A stretch of 64,000 nt of DNA from Theristus sp. LFF4_11 (Eukaryota > Nematoda > Chromadorea > Monhysterida > Xyalidae), in assembly GCA_030248135.1 (NCBI GenBank), contig JASANC010004932.1:1-64000 (forward strand), written 5' to 3'. Each line of letters opens with the position of its first letter. The stretch's first letter is position 1. A model generated the notes under the pieces. It searched no databases, had not been told where the DNA came from, and was given only the letters and a program-made list of their open reading frames with translations. Positions 1-12,799 of this stretch are shown piece by piece. The translations under genes were made by a program, and so were the position numbers.

Positions 1-2015
1 TAATTGGTTGGTGGTCACGTGATGCATGCTTTCTGTGCAGGAGACACTCCGCCTCCACTGCAATGCCTGCACACAGCAAAGCATGCATGCACGTGCGAAC
101 CAACCAGTCAGCCTGACTGTCTATAATTTTAGAGTTCGATCGATTGTCCACATTACCGGCAGCGCCATCCGTCAGCAGTATCCTCTGCTGCGGCACAGCA
201 GCAACGGCGCTGCCGCTCGCGCCAGCCGTCTGTCCGTTCGCAGCACGATTCCAGTGCAACTGCGAGCGCGGTCGCTTCACGTGTCCGGGCGTGCCCGGCT
301 CGTCCAGGTGCATGCGACGCAGCGACTTGCGAAAGTGCAACTCGATGTCGCGGTCGAAGTCGGCTGACGACTTCAGTTTGGTGCTCACGGAGCGCATCAC
401 ACGCGCCGACGAGCGGCCGGCCGCCGGGCGCATGCACTCTGCAACCGACGATGCGTCAGAATGGCAGAAAGGTCACGTGACGCTGTATTGACATGCGTAC
501 GGTGGCGATTCAAAATGCCAGCTGGCATGCATTCCGAATGGCCCGCTGGTGTTCAAAATCGACAACTGGCGTTACAAGCGTTACAACATGCCACCTGTGT
601 CCTTCAAAATTGTCCGCTGGCGTTCCAGATCGCCGACGGGCGTTACAAAACTCCACCTCGCCGTATAAAACGCCCACTGGCGTAAAAAAAAGTTTCGATT
701 GGAAATTGAAAAAGTGTTACAACGAAAGGCAAATCACTCGGCCACCAACCAGACACGAGTGAGGTCGTGCGCTTTATGGACAAATCGAGCGGCTCGAGTT
801 GCTCTCCATTGCATGTCACGGCCACTGCGCTCGGAGACGGCTGCGCCATTGCGCCGCTGTGTCCGTCGTGTCGTTCGCTTGCCGCTGGCGCGCTCTTGAT
901 GGCGCTGGTGGATTGTTTCGATGTTTGGCACGACTGTTGCTGTTCGTGTTCGCTGTCGGAAACGTCGACGACGTTCACTGACTCGGCAGACGAGTGAACT
1001 GAGCTGCCACTGGGCGCGTGCGCTGATCTGGATGGCCACCTGGAGGACGGAATGAAACGTGCACATCGAGTTTATTGGTATATCGAACACGGTGGGATAT
1101 ATCGCTCGAAATGTGGAGGTAAATTGGATAAAAAGTCAGATTGTAGGACAAGCAGAATGGATCGGTAACCGCAAAAACGTGATTACTGCGTGGATAATAG
1201 TAGGGAAAATCAGAATATTTCATTGAAAACAATCAGCAAGATACCGCTGTATGGAACCAGACATTGACTACTACTCTGTAGTTTTTTCAGTTGTTTTTCT
1301 CCGATATCTTGACGCCAACAACAGACGGGTACAAGAAAAACAAACACAAAAACGTTTTGATTGATTTCTTTCAATGAATTGAAACGCTATGTTTTTGACG
1401 ACAAAAAAAACCGAACGTTCAAAGAAAGCGACAGGATATATGCTAGTACAAAACATGTGTATGCAAATTCGAGTCCAGTGCATCCTGTCAATTATGAATG
1501 ACAGCTACAATGTACATGTATGTTACAGTTGAATAAAGTGCACAAAAAGCGTGCCAAGGTGACAAAAAACGGTGAAATTTTTACATGCCGAACTTCAACG
1601 TCGACACCACTACAACGTTTTCAATAATTATCTAGATAGCTGCTTGCGCTAAAATATGAACTGAACTGACAATCCGAGTGCCCTAAATAAGGCTGAGTCA
1701 CTTTGGCGATTTTGAATTGCCACACGAAGATTGAAACTAGTTTCCTTTCTACGTCTGCGCACGCATTGAGTCGCAGAACCTAAAAAATGATAATAAAATC
1801 AATGACAAATCAAAAATGTCCCACTACTATACTCACTTGGTGGCCGCCGGCGCGCTGCGGTCTGGCGTTGTCTGTTGCCAAGCGCCCGTAGTAGACGAAT
1901 TCGCAGCTGTCGTAATAGTGGCAGTGGTGGCAAGTTTATGCTCGTGCGAACAGACCGTGACAGTAGTGCACTCAGTGGCTGGTCGCAATGCAGTGCACTC
2001 GTCACGAAGCATCAT
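1..2015 (-). CDS. Probable Vestigial-like (Tondu-domain) transcription cofactor, 3' end beyond window
   Basis: Three exons join in frame on the minus strand: 2015-1837 (start MMLRDECTALRP, donor GTGAGT), 1027-757 and about 436-157 (donor GTAATG). A fourth piece, 57-1, fits the phase but carries no recognisable sequence. Exon 3 encodes DFDRDIELHFRKSL at about residues 175-190, which matches the Tondu core (hydrophobic-x-x-HF-x-x-SL) that binds TEAD factors in VGLL4/Tgi proteins. Exon 2 encodes EPLDLSIK, a PxDLS-type CtBP-binding motif, and upstream VVDVSDSE, a hydrophobic core followed by acidic residues as in SUMO-interacting motifs. Family knowledge: such cofactors repress TEAD-dependent transcription in the nucleus. 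Human VGLL4 has two Tondu motifs; only one is seen here, and a second could lie past the edge. The 757/436 junction has two workable donor/acceptor pairs. The Tondu motif is short, so the family name is probable and no more. Confidence 0.55.
1675..1783 (-). repeat. Half copy of the TTCTGCGACT TIR element
   Basis: The segment ends in GCACGCATTGAGTCGCAGAA, the inverted form of the terminal repeat that bounds the complete elements at 50,477 and 51,733. The opposite terminus was not found nearby, so this is a truncated or solo end. It lies in the first intron of the Tondu-type gene. Confidence 0.5.
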
Positions 2016-4427
2016 CGTCTGTTCGTTTCAGTGTGATTGCTTGCAAAGTAACTCCGCGATCGAATCACTGCGCCGGCGCCGCAGCGTTGAATGGCTTTTA
2101 TTAGCGCAATAAATAACGCGGCTCCACCGTTGTCGTTTGCTTTTAGAAAAAGACTGCCCGGCCCGGTGTTGCAACGCTGGTTTGTTTGTTTTTTGTCCAC
2201 GCTGACAGGACACGCTTTAGGCCAAGGACTGATATTGATTGATGCGAGACGACACTGAAAATGGTAAAAAAAACATGTATTGGATAATCTGAAATGAGTA
2301 ATATTTGAACAATAAATAAAACGACAAGCTTTTTACTGCATGCTCTCCTTTCTGGCGCATTCAGAGTGCCATGGTTGTTTTGTGACTCGCGTCGCGTGGT
2401 GTGACTCAAACTAAAACACTTTTTTAAGTTCTTGAATGCGTTTTTTTGTCGGAGTATGCGTGACTAATCGGCATGTGCAATCACATTTATGATCCTCATT
2501 GTGTGAAACACTCCATTTTTGGTTTAATGGGTGTTTCAACATTACGAAATTGTAGGAAATTTCAAAAATAACCAAACTTTTGAAACGCCTGAAATCATTG
2601 TATGGGTGTGCGAATGAAAGTCATTGAAAAAGAATGCACGCCAAGCGGAATTCTTTCTCGTGCTAAATGCCTGGCATTCCATGCGCGGCGAACAGGAACG
2701 CTGAATTATTCCATTAAAAACTGAAAACGATTTTTTTGCATGAGACCGCATGCAAACTGAACATGTACAGTGCACGTATTCGTTCCAAAAACATTCGAAC
2801 GGCATGAAAAGAATGCATGCAATCAAGGGCTGCGCGAACGAAACTGATCTATAAATTCCTGCATCATTGAAATGTTCAGAATGTCACCAATCCTTCAAAA
2901 CGTCTCAATCTTGATTTTAGACAGCCGCAGCAGTTTTGGCCGAACACGCACGCGCACACACATGAGAACGCCTAAATTTGTGTCATTTTGATAAAAACAC
3001 CGTTTTCCTGTCGAACATGTCTTCATCGAACTTGTAACAGAGAGAAGATTTAAGCCAATAAACGAAGCAATCGTGAAAAGAATGCAAGTTTCAAAGATAA
3101 ACGTTCTTCTGCTGCAGTTGGCGTGTGTGTGTGCCTGTGTGAACATGTCTCTCGACTCAGTGTGCCGCCGACGCTGCGAATTTTACACAATATTAAAGAT
3201 TGTAAATCGGAGCAACCCTTGGAACGATGAAAAGAACTTTGCAGGCACCGTTTTGTGATTGCTGCTGTGGAATTCAATCTATGTGCGTCGCATGTTTGCA
3301 GATAACTGTGCATCGTAAAATCACTTTATCACCATTATCATTTTGTGTCACACGCACATACACATGCGCATTATATCAATAGATGATCGAATAAATATGG
3401 CGTCACGTTGAAAAATGAAAAAATATGCTGATAACGAAACACTCTGGAATGTGCAATTTGCTGAAAAAATTACACGTGACCAACCAAAAAACAGCATTTG
3501 CATTAGTGGCAATTATGATACGCGAAAAGGTGCTGCTTGGGTCGGGTAACTTGTGTGAACCGTAAAATAAGATAACAGTCCGCTGCACAGTGCTTTCAGA
3601 GGTTCTGCTTCGAAGTTTGAACTTACCAATACAGGGTATTTTGAAAAGTTTACACAATTGAAATTTTCAATGAGCTGTTCCTGAGAAAAACCAGGCCGCG
3701 TCAAAAAAATAGTTGGAACTTGGGAGAAAGATTTTCTAATATAAACACAATTTGATCGAAAAAGATAATACAATATTCCGTGGTGAGAACAGTCCTTGAC
3801 ATTCATTGTCGCGATTTCACGGTTGCACTGCAGGAAAAATATTATTGGAATGCAAATTATTTTTGGCCACTTTCCCGACACAGATTGGGAGAATGTCAAT
3901 AAAACATCTGAGATCAGTGTCTATGTGTGTACTTGCGGTAGGAATTATCGTGGACGCATTTTTCCACTAATATTTTGCTTTGCAAGAGAACAAACGTTTT
4001 ATTGACATTGTATAGAAATAAAATAACTGCAACACGCGAGGCAGAAAAATAAAATGCGCCATACAAACGCGCAAAAGTTGAGATCTTGCTATCAATGCAT
4101 ATTTTGCATTCCAGCCGAAATATTGAACAGAATAAATAACAACATTGGCAACAAACAAGCGTTTTTCACCGGCACGTGTCCGGAACGTGTTGAAAAACTT
4201 TTTCGTCAGCTTTTTTGCCGGTTGTCATGACATCATCAGGCATCATTATTATTGACATCAAGCAAGAAGAAAGATAAAATCTCACAACCATTTTCTCACC
4301 TGAAGTTCCAACCCGTATAACGAGTCCGCTAATTCGAACGGTTCAGAACGATAATGACGATTCGAAAATGTTTCAAATCAACCGAAAAAGCGCGACAGGC
4401 AAGAGGCTGCTCTAAAGATCTGCTCAA
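2016..4427. other. Intergenic, no gene seen
   Basis: The stretch is AT-rich with stops in all frames and no splice-bounded exon I could defend. It probably holds the 5' region of the Tondu-type gene and, near 3,996 on the minus strand, an AATAAA hexamer (TTTATT on the plus strand) suitable for polyadenylation of the small membrane-protein gene at 4,428. Short (CA)n runs occur near 2,950 and 3,350. Confidence 0.5.
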
Positions 4428-4664
4428 TCACGCCGGATCAACAGCTCCATTGAGGCGCATCGGTTGCTGCTGCTGTTGATGTTGATGTTGATCGTAGAGA
4501 CTGTTGACGCGATCACCAGTCGGCATTCGTAGATCGAGTTTCTCCAGTAGAAACGTCTCAATCAACCAGAAATACCCTTGGACGAACATGGAAAAACAGA
4601 AATAACTCAGGAAGACAATGTAGAGCGCCAAATGCACAGCACTGCTTGCGATTGCCGCTGCCAT
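4428..4664 (-). CDS. Small single-pass membrane protein, 78 aa, unidentified
   Basis: The frame opens with MAAAIASSAVHLALY, followed by one long hydrophobic segment at residues 8-38 that contains IVFLSYFCFSMF. A charged stretch (EKLDLRMPTGDR) and a hydrophilic tail with a His/Gln run follow. Just upstream, CGGGTTTCTTTCAG is an excellent acceptor, so the start codon probably sits 16 nt inside a second exon behind a non-coding first exon. An AATAAA lies about 430 nt downstream on the same strand. The layout of N-terminal hydrophobic helix and short cytoplasmic or luminal tail fits a small integral membrane protein. I do not recognise the family and assign no function. The low-complexity tail is the weakest part of the coding case. 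Confidence 0.45.
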   Translation of the reverse strand: MAAAIASSAVHLALYIVFLSYFCFSMFVQGYFWLIETFLLEKLDLRMPTGDRVNSLYDQHQHQQQQQPMRLNGAVDPA

Positions 4665-6588
4665 CGAGCTTGCAGTATCTGAAAGAAACCCGGTTAATGA
4701 ATACTAGAGAGAGAAAATCAAGATCGAAACTCGACGGTGTGACTGGAAGAAACCGTTCAACAAACGGCTTAACAATTTGTTTGGCAACAAGTGATAAGTA
4801 ACTCAACAGAAAATTGAGTAACCACTAACCAGTGGTTGCACTAAAACTATCATTGCATCTGCATGGCAACAATCTTAAAATGGTTTGCCATCTCGCTTGA
4901 CAAACAAATCAAATTTTGTCGTAAATTTTAGAAAAAAACGATAAAATTTCAATAAAAATCCAAACACCCAGAAGAATTGCACATCCTTATGGTGTCTCGG
5001 CGTACTGGACAGGACAGCAGTATTTCAGGGAAACATGAAATGATTTGCAGTGCAGTAAGACGGAAAAAACGTATCGTGCAAAATATACATGTGCGACATG
5101 AAGAAACGCGCACACAACACGGTCCAGTCGCGACGTTCTTTTTCTGTAAATAAATAAATGACACACGCAAAACCAGTGTACGTAGAATTTTCAAAGTGAA
5201 AACTTGTACAATAGGTCTCTCGTAATCGTCGGTTGGCAGAGCAGCACAGCATTCGTGCACACCCCTTTGGTGATTTATCGTTTGCCATGAAGAAATGTGC
5301 GAAAAATGTTCATGAAACGCCGTGCGACACCGCTCGCCAGGTGAAGCGCTCGTTTTCCCCCTCATCGAATCTGTGCTGGCACGCTGCACATTTACATTTT
5401 GTTTTTTTTTTCAAATTTCGTCGATTGTTAACAGAGCAGTGTAATAAAAAAAACTACTAATATACCACACACGACACAGATTTTGACTGGTCCTCAGAGG
5501 TTTTAGCGCGCCAATCAGCGCACATGCCAAATGGCTGTTTTTGTTGTTGCCCACTAAAAAACGTGATGCAAATAGACACAGGTAGACACGTGGATACAGC
5601 GATTTCACTGGAAACGTCAGAGTTCTTTTCAATGACCAAAGCATACGTTTGATGTGTCAAGCTGAAAAAAAACACAAGCCGAACGCTCATATGAGGCCGC
5701 GTTTGAATCGTTGACATGCACGACATTGTGGCAGTTTTTGACATTTCACATGTTCAATGGCAGGAAAAAATGACAGAAAAAACACAACCGCACGCAAGGT
5801 CATTAGGTTTGAAATTTCGCCGCAGCCAAAATGTGCGCCTTGATGACAAACGCAACACGACGCATAAAAAACTGGTCGCTGCGAACGCGCCTGCATTTTT
5901 TTCGTTGTATCATTTTTTGTATCATGTAAAATGCGGCGTTCTGGACGTTGAAATTTCAATGCTACCATGAGCGTCGATGTGTGGCATTTAGATGTGATTT
6001 TGTTGTTGTGGCATATGATTGAGATAAATGTCGCCAATTCATGCGTGTTCATTAGTTTCTACGTACACACACACACATCTGTTGACTTTAACTCCAATAA
6101 AATTATAATTTTTCAAAATTTCTGATTTTTTTGGAATTTTCAGAGCGATGACCCTGAGAAAGTGGTCAACATATAGGTACGTCGTTCGAAAAACGAGCGA
6201 TTGTGTTTGTGCCTTTGTCACGGAGAACACAACGTGGGCAAATGAAATATGGTTCAACAAACAAACAATTTCATGGTCAATCGTGGGCGCATACATACAT
6301 ACATTGTACATACTCTCTGTTGGTGTATTACAAAAGTTGTGGAGAAATTTCGAAAATTTGAATTTCAACTGGGCATTCGAATAAAAGTATTGCGACAGTG
6401 AAGAGACATGTACATGTACAGAGAGACGAATGAGACGATTACAGAGGAAAGAAAGCCAGGAGAATTTATGAGCTAAATTCAATTTGACAACACCAATTCA
6501 GATCAACAAAACATAGGGATCACAATTTCAATCAATGTCCATAATTTCAAATATTAGATAAAATCACTGTCTGTATCAGTAGGTGAAA
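4665..6588. other. Intergenic, no gene seen
   Basis: No exon with acceptable splice sites and protein-like composition was found. Short frames on both strands overlap each other and end quickly. CA/TG runs occur near 6,065. The stretch presumably contains the promoter of the small membrane-protein gene and the 3' flank of the kinase gene. Confidence 0.5.
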
Positions 6589-9252
6589 TCAGTGCTGGTG
6601 GTGGAAGAGTCTGCGTCGTTTGTGTTTTTGCACTTTTTCGCGCGATCGTTTCGGCTGCAGACGCACCTGCTTGATGTTCTTCGGCGTGTCGTTCGCGAGC
6701 GCCGCGGCGACGCACTGACGATAGTTGTCCTCCCAGTCGTACAGATCGTACTCGCTGACGTTCAGCCACGACAGAGCCTGCGATTGCGATTGCGATGTTC
6801 GCTTGGTTCGCTCGGTAGGCTTCAAGTGCAACTGTTCAATGTCCACTGAGGAAACAGGGTTACTAAAATTGGGTTCACGTGTCGCAAACATAACAAATGT
6901 GTCACTTCAGTGGCCCCGTTTTTTTCAGTGTCGATCAAATGACAGAACTGTGCGCCGTATACGGAGTACGGTATCTACCGTATTCGGTCTAGATCTAGAC
7001 ACGATTTTACGGCGCATATTTCCAATCACCTCCGATTTATTCCTGATTTTCTTATCTTCCACCTTTCACATTTTTTTCTCACGATAAAAATTGGCAATAT
7101 CGTCCCAAGACCGAAAATGGTGGGTACCGTATTCTCGATGCTGGCCTACCTCATCGACCGTGTTCGTGATAAAAGCATAATCGGGTGTGTCCTCAAAGGC
7201 GAGCGAGTAAATGTGCCGTTCGAGTTTGCAGCAGGCAGGTGGCAGCGGACGCAGCAAATGCGCGCGTTTCGCCTCGTTCAGGTGGCAATCGCGTTTCTCG
7301 CGTCGCATCTCACTCTGTCGCGTCGCTTCGATGTGACGCCACGGCAACTGACTGAAGGATAAAATTAGAAATTGCTCGGCAACCTCCTGGTATCACAGTC
7401 AGCTGATTGGCCGAGAGCACCGCGCTGCACTCGCGCCCCGCGTTCGTTCTTTCGTTCTTCTTTTTTGGTACTGGATTCTATCGAAATCCTTTTTGTGTTT
7501 TCTCAAGAAGTTTTGACGAAAATTTTTAGTCTAAATTTTGGAACAACGCAAAAAGCTTGTTCGTTGTTCGACGATGACGCCCTTTGTTGTTCATGTGTAC
7601 CGCCCGCCCACCAGCCATCTCAATTCTCAACCAACTAAAAAAGCATGAAATACACACGAAACAAACCCAGCCGTTAGCTCAACGAGAACATAGAGCAGCG
7701 ACATCAAATCGTCGCCGCGACTCTGGTCACAGCGATTGTGCACGTTTATACTGCAATTCGAATAAAAGCTCAGCAGTTTATGCTTAGAAGTCATGGTGGC
7801 ATGTTTCATAAACAATTATTGTTACCTAACGTAGCGGATTGTCCCACGAAATTGCACGCGGCCGGTGCGTTTCGGCAACGGTTTACGGGTTTTCTGGTCG
7901 ATGAACGAGCGAACAAGGCCGAAATCAATCAGAAACAGCCGCCGTCGCGTGTCTGCGGTCAGGCCAAAGGCCATGTTCGCAGGTTTGATGTCACGATGGA
8001 TGAAGCCGAGCTTGCAGTGCAGGTCGCGCACGGCAGCAAACGCCTGTAACATACAATGTAGCAAGAAAGACATTGGTTTTTAAATTGAATCCGGTTCCCG
8101 AAAAAAAGAAAACGCGGAGCGCGAGCAAAACTGTGCTCTTGAGCGAGTAGCTGAATGTCTAAGCAAGCCAGGCCAGCACCTGTCGAATGACACGCAACGC
8201 AGTGCTCGGCGTCAACTTCTGCGTGGGACTCGCTTTGCGCATGTCGGTCAGATTGATGGAGAGCAGCTGCATCGCGATGAAACTCATCGTCGGGCGGTCG
8301 TACGGTTGACGCCCGCTGCCCCAGAGGCACGGATAGTTCGGCAGGCATGCGTCGCGTGCAGCCTTCAGCAGCTGCACGAATGGAAAAAAGGCGCGTTTCA
8401 CTGTTGCGCAACTGAGAAGAGGAGCTGGATATATGGAGCAAGTACAAGAGCGTGCGACTACATTTGTCTCTTGTATCATTCGCAGCACATCCTTTTCTCG
8501 TTCCCGTCCGCCCACTTTGATCGCCACAATCTCATTGTCCCGTTTGTTGTCCGTCGCCGCGTAGATCTGGCCAAAGCCGCCGCCGCCGACCAGTCCGAGG
8601 ATCGCCCATCGGCCACGCAGCACCAGACCGACGGACAACATTGGTGCCACCTGAATGACGTCTCGATGTCAACAACATCATTACCGCGTGTAACGCTGTA
8701 GTTTTTTTTCTGTGCGCTTGGAGGGAGAGGAGGAAAAGACCGAGCTCCGCCAAGGAATGTATGGATATATTTTTCAATGCTATAGTTTTTGAAAAAGCCA
8801 GACCTTCAGTTCGTGCTTCAGGTGCAGACCAGGCGACTGTGGATATTGAAGTTCGATGGCTGTGTGGATGTCAAGCGAGCGAGAGCGTGAGGCTACAACG
8901 TGAACAGCATACTGTTGTGCAATCAGTCGTTTTTGTTGAATTATTATGCACGGGCCAGACCGATGCACTGATTACTTTACAGCATTACATAATGCCAAAA
9001 CTGTAAAATTCTAATGTTCTTCCTTCGTGCATTCCGAAAACATTGCCGACCCGTTCCAGAAGATCCAGAGTGCCGTTGTTGATTTTGAGGATTTGCAACA
9101 GCCGAGCCGAACTTCTTGACAGAAGTACGAGAGCGTGACGCCACCGCACCGGCCATCTGTTGTTGTTGCGTTTGCGGTCTCGGCGGCGAAAACCGGCGAC
9201 CGGCGGCGGCAGCGGCAGCGGCGGCGGCGGCGGCTTGCGCCTGGTTGTTCAT
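6589..9252 (-). CDS. Tau-tubulin-kinase-like (CK1 superfamily) Ser/Thr protein kinase
   Basis: Six phase-consistent exons encode the catalytic part (388 codons including the stop): 8650-8462, 8371-8180, 8043-7826, 7750-7667, 7351-7128 and 6845-6589. Visible motifs in order are the Gly-rich loop GGGGFGQIY, VAIKV with the ATP-binding lysine, FIAMQLL at the hinge, catalytic FIHRDIKPANMAFG, metal-binding LIDFGLVRSF, RGTIRYVSINVH in the substrate loop, QSRGDDLMSLLYVLVE in helix F, QLPWRH, and the TTBK/worm-CK1 C-lobe marker DTPDYAF. This order and the RGTxRY signature identify the TTBK-like branch of CK1, strongly expanded in nematodes; all catalytic residues are present, so it should be active. 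An N-terminal exon starting at 9252 (Ala run, Gln run) and ending near 8989 is likely, but its junction to the kinase exons is unresolved, and an 11-codon exon near 8,810-8,845 is possible. The C-terminus is basic. Confidence 0.85.
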
Positions 9253-9900
9253 GATGAATGTCGCTCTTTGTAAACTCTTGTCTAGTCAGTGAACTGAAAA
9301 CAACAATTGCAGTTTGATGTGTTATGAAGTAAAATTGAATGAATTGAATGGGTCTTGAACAGCAGTTAGTGATCGAAAACAGCAGCAGGGATTTGTCTAG
9401 CTTGCAGAGAACAGGGAACATTGTTGCGATGAACCCCGTGGGAGATGTTGCAGGGAACACAGCGTTCAGCAATGCGTTCCCCAGCAATGTTTGCAACAGT
9501 CTATTTCTCAATGGGGCCAAAAACACAGGAGCAAACAGAACAGCAATTGATGTCGCTGAGAAACATTGCAAACGGTTCTTCAGGGGACCAAGCAGGCAAT
9601 ACCGCAAAGAACTTTCACACTAAAATATCTTTTTCTTCTCCGTGTGCCGGTCCGGATTTTTTCAGCAAGCTCAAACTCACGTCACAATGATTCTCGCTGC
9701 AGCGGAAGACGTTGGTGCACTGTTTCTGGTATGTGGTGGGATGATGATGAATTATATTGTGTGAGTACAAATGTATGTAAGTTGTATCTGAGATAGAATC
9801 AGTATTATTGCTGTGAAAAAGACGAATGAAGAATCTATTGTCGCTACTTTGTTGCTTTTATCTCAAGCTGTCAACACGAACACCAAAAAGGATAAGCATA
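9253..9900. other. 5' flank of the kinase gene with internally repetitive stretch
   Basis: No coding exon is seen. From 9,400 to 9,620 the sequence repeats variants of CAGGGAACA and GTTGCAACA in both orientations, so it can fold back on itself. It could be 5' untranslated or promoter DNA of the minus-strand kinase gene. Confidence 0.3.
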
Positions 9901-12480
9901 CACGGAAAATTACTTTTGGGATCAGGGGTATATATACCCCTCCCCTAGCGCACTAGGTTGCGCTTCGTGGTGTGGGGGGGGGGGGGGTTGTGACAACCAG
10001 GGAGGGTGTTTCCTCAGGCTCCAACCCCCCAATTTTTTTGGAGCCACCTCAGGTGCTGCAACCGTGACCAAAAGAGGGTTTCGGGTACGCTGAGTTCAAT
10101 AATCTTGTTTAGAAGTTTGCTCGCCGCTTCTACTGTGCCCTAAACGCGTATGTCATGGGGATAAGGAGGGAAATTGCCTTAAAAATTAATTTTAAATAAA
10201 AAAACGCGTCACAAGGAATCTAAAATCCTATTACAAATACAGTTAAGGTAGCTGAGCTGAGTCCGAATATGTTTATTTTCTATACGGATTACTCCACACC
10301 CTAAAAACGGTTTTTGTGAGGATGAAAAAAGAAAAATTTGAAAAATCGGAAACGAATCAAAAACATTGAGAACTGCGCCGTGCGCCATAATATAAATACA
10401 AACGAGGTCGCTGAGTTCGTTCGAATATAATGTTTATTTTGCCATACGGATTATTGTTCATCCTAAAATCGGCTTCTATAAGGACGAAAAGGAAAAAATT
10501 GAAAAAAAATTGGAAACTAGTCAAAAATTCAGCTTATATTACAGACTTTATAGACAAAAAATCATGATTTTCGAAAAAAATTTAGGGTGTGCAGAAAATT
10601 TTGGGGGGGGGGGGGGGGGTCGCCGCCTGACAAAATTCTCGGGGGGTGGGGGGGGGGTGTCGGCCAATTTGGCGTGGGGGGGTCCGGGGGGGGGGGGGGT
10701 GCCCGGTTTTCGGGGGGGTGGCACGGTGCCCCCTCCCACCCCCCCCCCACCCGACGGTCTCTGGTGCTCTGGGGGGGGGGTGTACCCCCCCCCCCACCCC
10801 CCCGCCCACGGTACTGGCTCTGGGGGGGGGGGTGTACCTAGGGTTAGGGGCTTTGAAAAAAAATTTTTTTTTTGTTTTTTTAAATTTGGATTTTTTTTCA
10901 AACTTAAAAAAATTTTTGAAAAATTTTTCTTCTACTTTGCTCTGAAAATTCGATTTATGGCATAATTTTTTGAAAGTTCAAACCAAATTTCTTCCCAACT
11001 TCTTTGTGTACTTAGGTAAATGTCATTATTTGGTCATTTTGACCGACGTTCTCCATGTTTTTCGATTTGGAGTCAATTTTTAGCGTTGAAATGACTTAAC
11101 TGAATTGAAATATCGTTTCAGAAATCGTTTTCTTGCAACTTAGAACATGTTTTTTCAGTCGGTAGGCCATGAGATGAACATGATATTTTGTTGATTGGCG
11201 TATGTTATAGGTCTACAATGGAGTTGTGCGATATATTGTTAAACAATTGGAGCGGAGATGTTGGTTAATACCACATCACACGACCGTTTTTCAGATAGCC
11301 GATAACATGGCCACATGTTAAAACTTGCGTGCTGAGCTAAACTAACGTGTTAAACTTGCGTCTGTCAGTTGCCCGCAACGTGATCGCGAAATCATGGTAC
11401 GTGTTTTCGATACGATGATTTGAAGAGTGGGCTCTCGCCATGTGGCAGATAGCATAGCTGGTTGAACCTGAAAGTAAGTGTCTTGGGGGGGGGGGGGCGC
11501 CCGGGTCGACAGGGGTTGCCGACTTAGCTACAGCAAACAGGAATTTTTGAACACAGTCAAATTTTGGTAATTTTCGAAAGAGGAACAACTAAGAACGGTT
11601 CAATATTCAAGTACACGTCGAAAATTGTCCTGTTTTACTGTTGAAAATGCAACTTTCCCTCTATGAAATGCAGTACCGTGGGCCCAAAAAAAATTTCGAG
11701 GGGGGGTATGGTACCGTGGGGGGGGGGGTGCCGACCAAAAAGTGAGGGGGGGGGTCCAACCTATGGTAACGTGGGACCCCCCCCAGGGGGGTCCCATGGG
11801 GGGGGTGCATTTTTTCAAAATTTTCTGTGGGGGGGTCCACCCCCCCACCCCCCCCATGATAATTTTTCGCTTAAATTTTGAAGGAAAAACGCTAAATTTT
11901 GCTGCAAAATCGTTGAAATTACAATGAAGATGGTCAAGTTATCATATATTCAGCTTATATTATGGACTTTATAGACAAAAAATCATGATTTTCGAAAAAA
12001 ATTTTAGGGTGTGCAGAAAATTTTGGGGGGGGGGGTGTCCGCCAGACAAAATTTCATGGGGGGGGTGGGGGGGGGGGGTGTCGGCCAAATTTTCGAGGGG
12101 GGGGTACGATGGGGGGGGGGGTGCCCGGGTTTAGGGGGGGGGGGGGGCACGGGGGCCCCCCCCCCCCCCCGCCCCCCCCCCGACGGTCTCGGGTGCTCTG
12201 GGGGGGGTGTACCCCCCCACCCCCCCCGCCCACGGTACTGATGAAATGGACATAATTTCAATAAAACACGATTTTCGCTCTTATAGTTTTCCGGATCGTT
12301 CTGAAAATAGTCTAGATGAACTCAGCTCGACGAGACGCTTCGAACAAACCTAACTTGTAAAAAAAAATTATTTTTTTAAAAAATTTTTTTTTTAATTTAA
12401 AAAAAATCCGGATTTTTTTTTCCCTAACCCTACCCCCCCCCCACCCCCCCCCTCGCCCACGGTACTGGATCGAACCCTTG
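9900..12480. repeat. Block of G-tract-rich dispersed repeats
   Basis: Two related copies begin at about 10,540 and 11,945. Each opens with CAGCTTATATTA, then ATCATGATTTTCGAAAAAAA and GGGTGTGCAGAAAATTTTGG, and continues into long G runs (8-18 G) punctuated by short A/T words, ending near GCCCACGGTACTGG. Shorter related pieces lie at 11,660-11,870 and 12,420-12,475. Long Gly- or Pro-rich frames here result from the homopolymers and are not genes. The runs can form G-quadruplexes, and their exact lengths are prone to assembly error. Confidence 0.7.
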
Positions 12481-12799
12481 GCAGGCGCAGACAGGCACCG
12501 CGTTTTTTGAATTCGTCAACGGCAGGGAACATATGCTCCATCGTTTCGAAGGAATTGTTCTTCGTTGACAAATATCTGATACAAGGCAAGGAATGGCTGA
12601 ACTGAAAATCTGGTTTGTTTTGTTGTCTAATTTGTTCATCGAAATTGTGTTGTTACAAATATAAGTGCAAGTTAGTTCAGGAAACTGAAACAGTTCATTG
12701 TTTACAACGGGCGCCGCGACCGCGAGCAGCGAGCGAGTGGTAGTGGTTCTTATACCGACCAGCAGATTGCGTTTGGTTTAGTTCAGTTTGTCGCGTTCG

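Noticed and set aside
10510..10965. Gly- or Pro-rich protein from the G-tract block
   Set aside because: All frames on both strands are open because of homopolymers; no splice sites or conserved words support coding.
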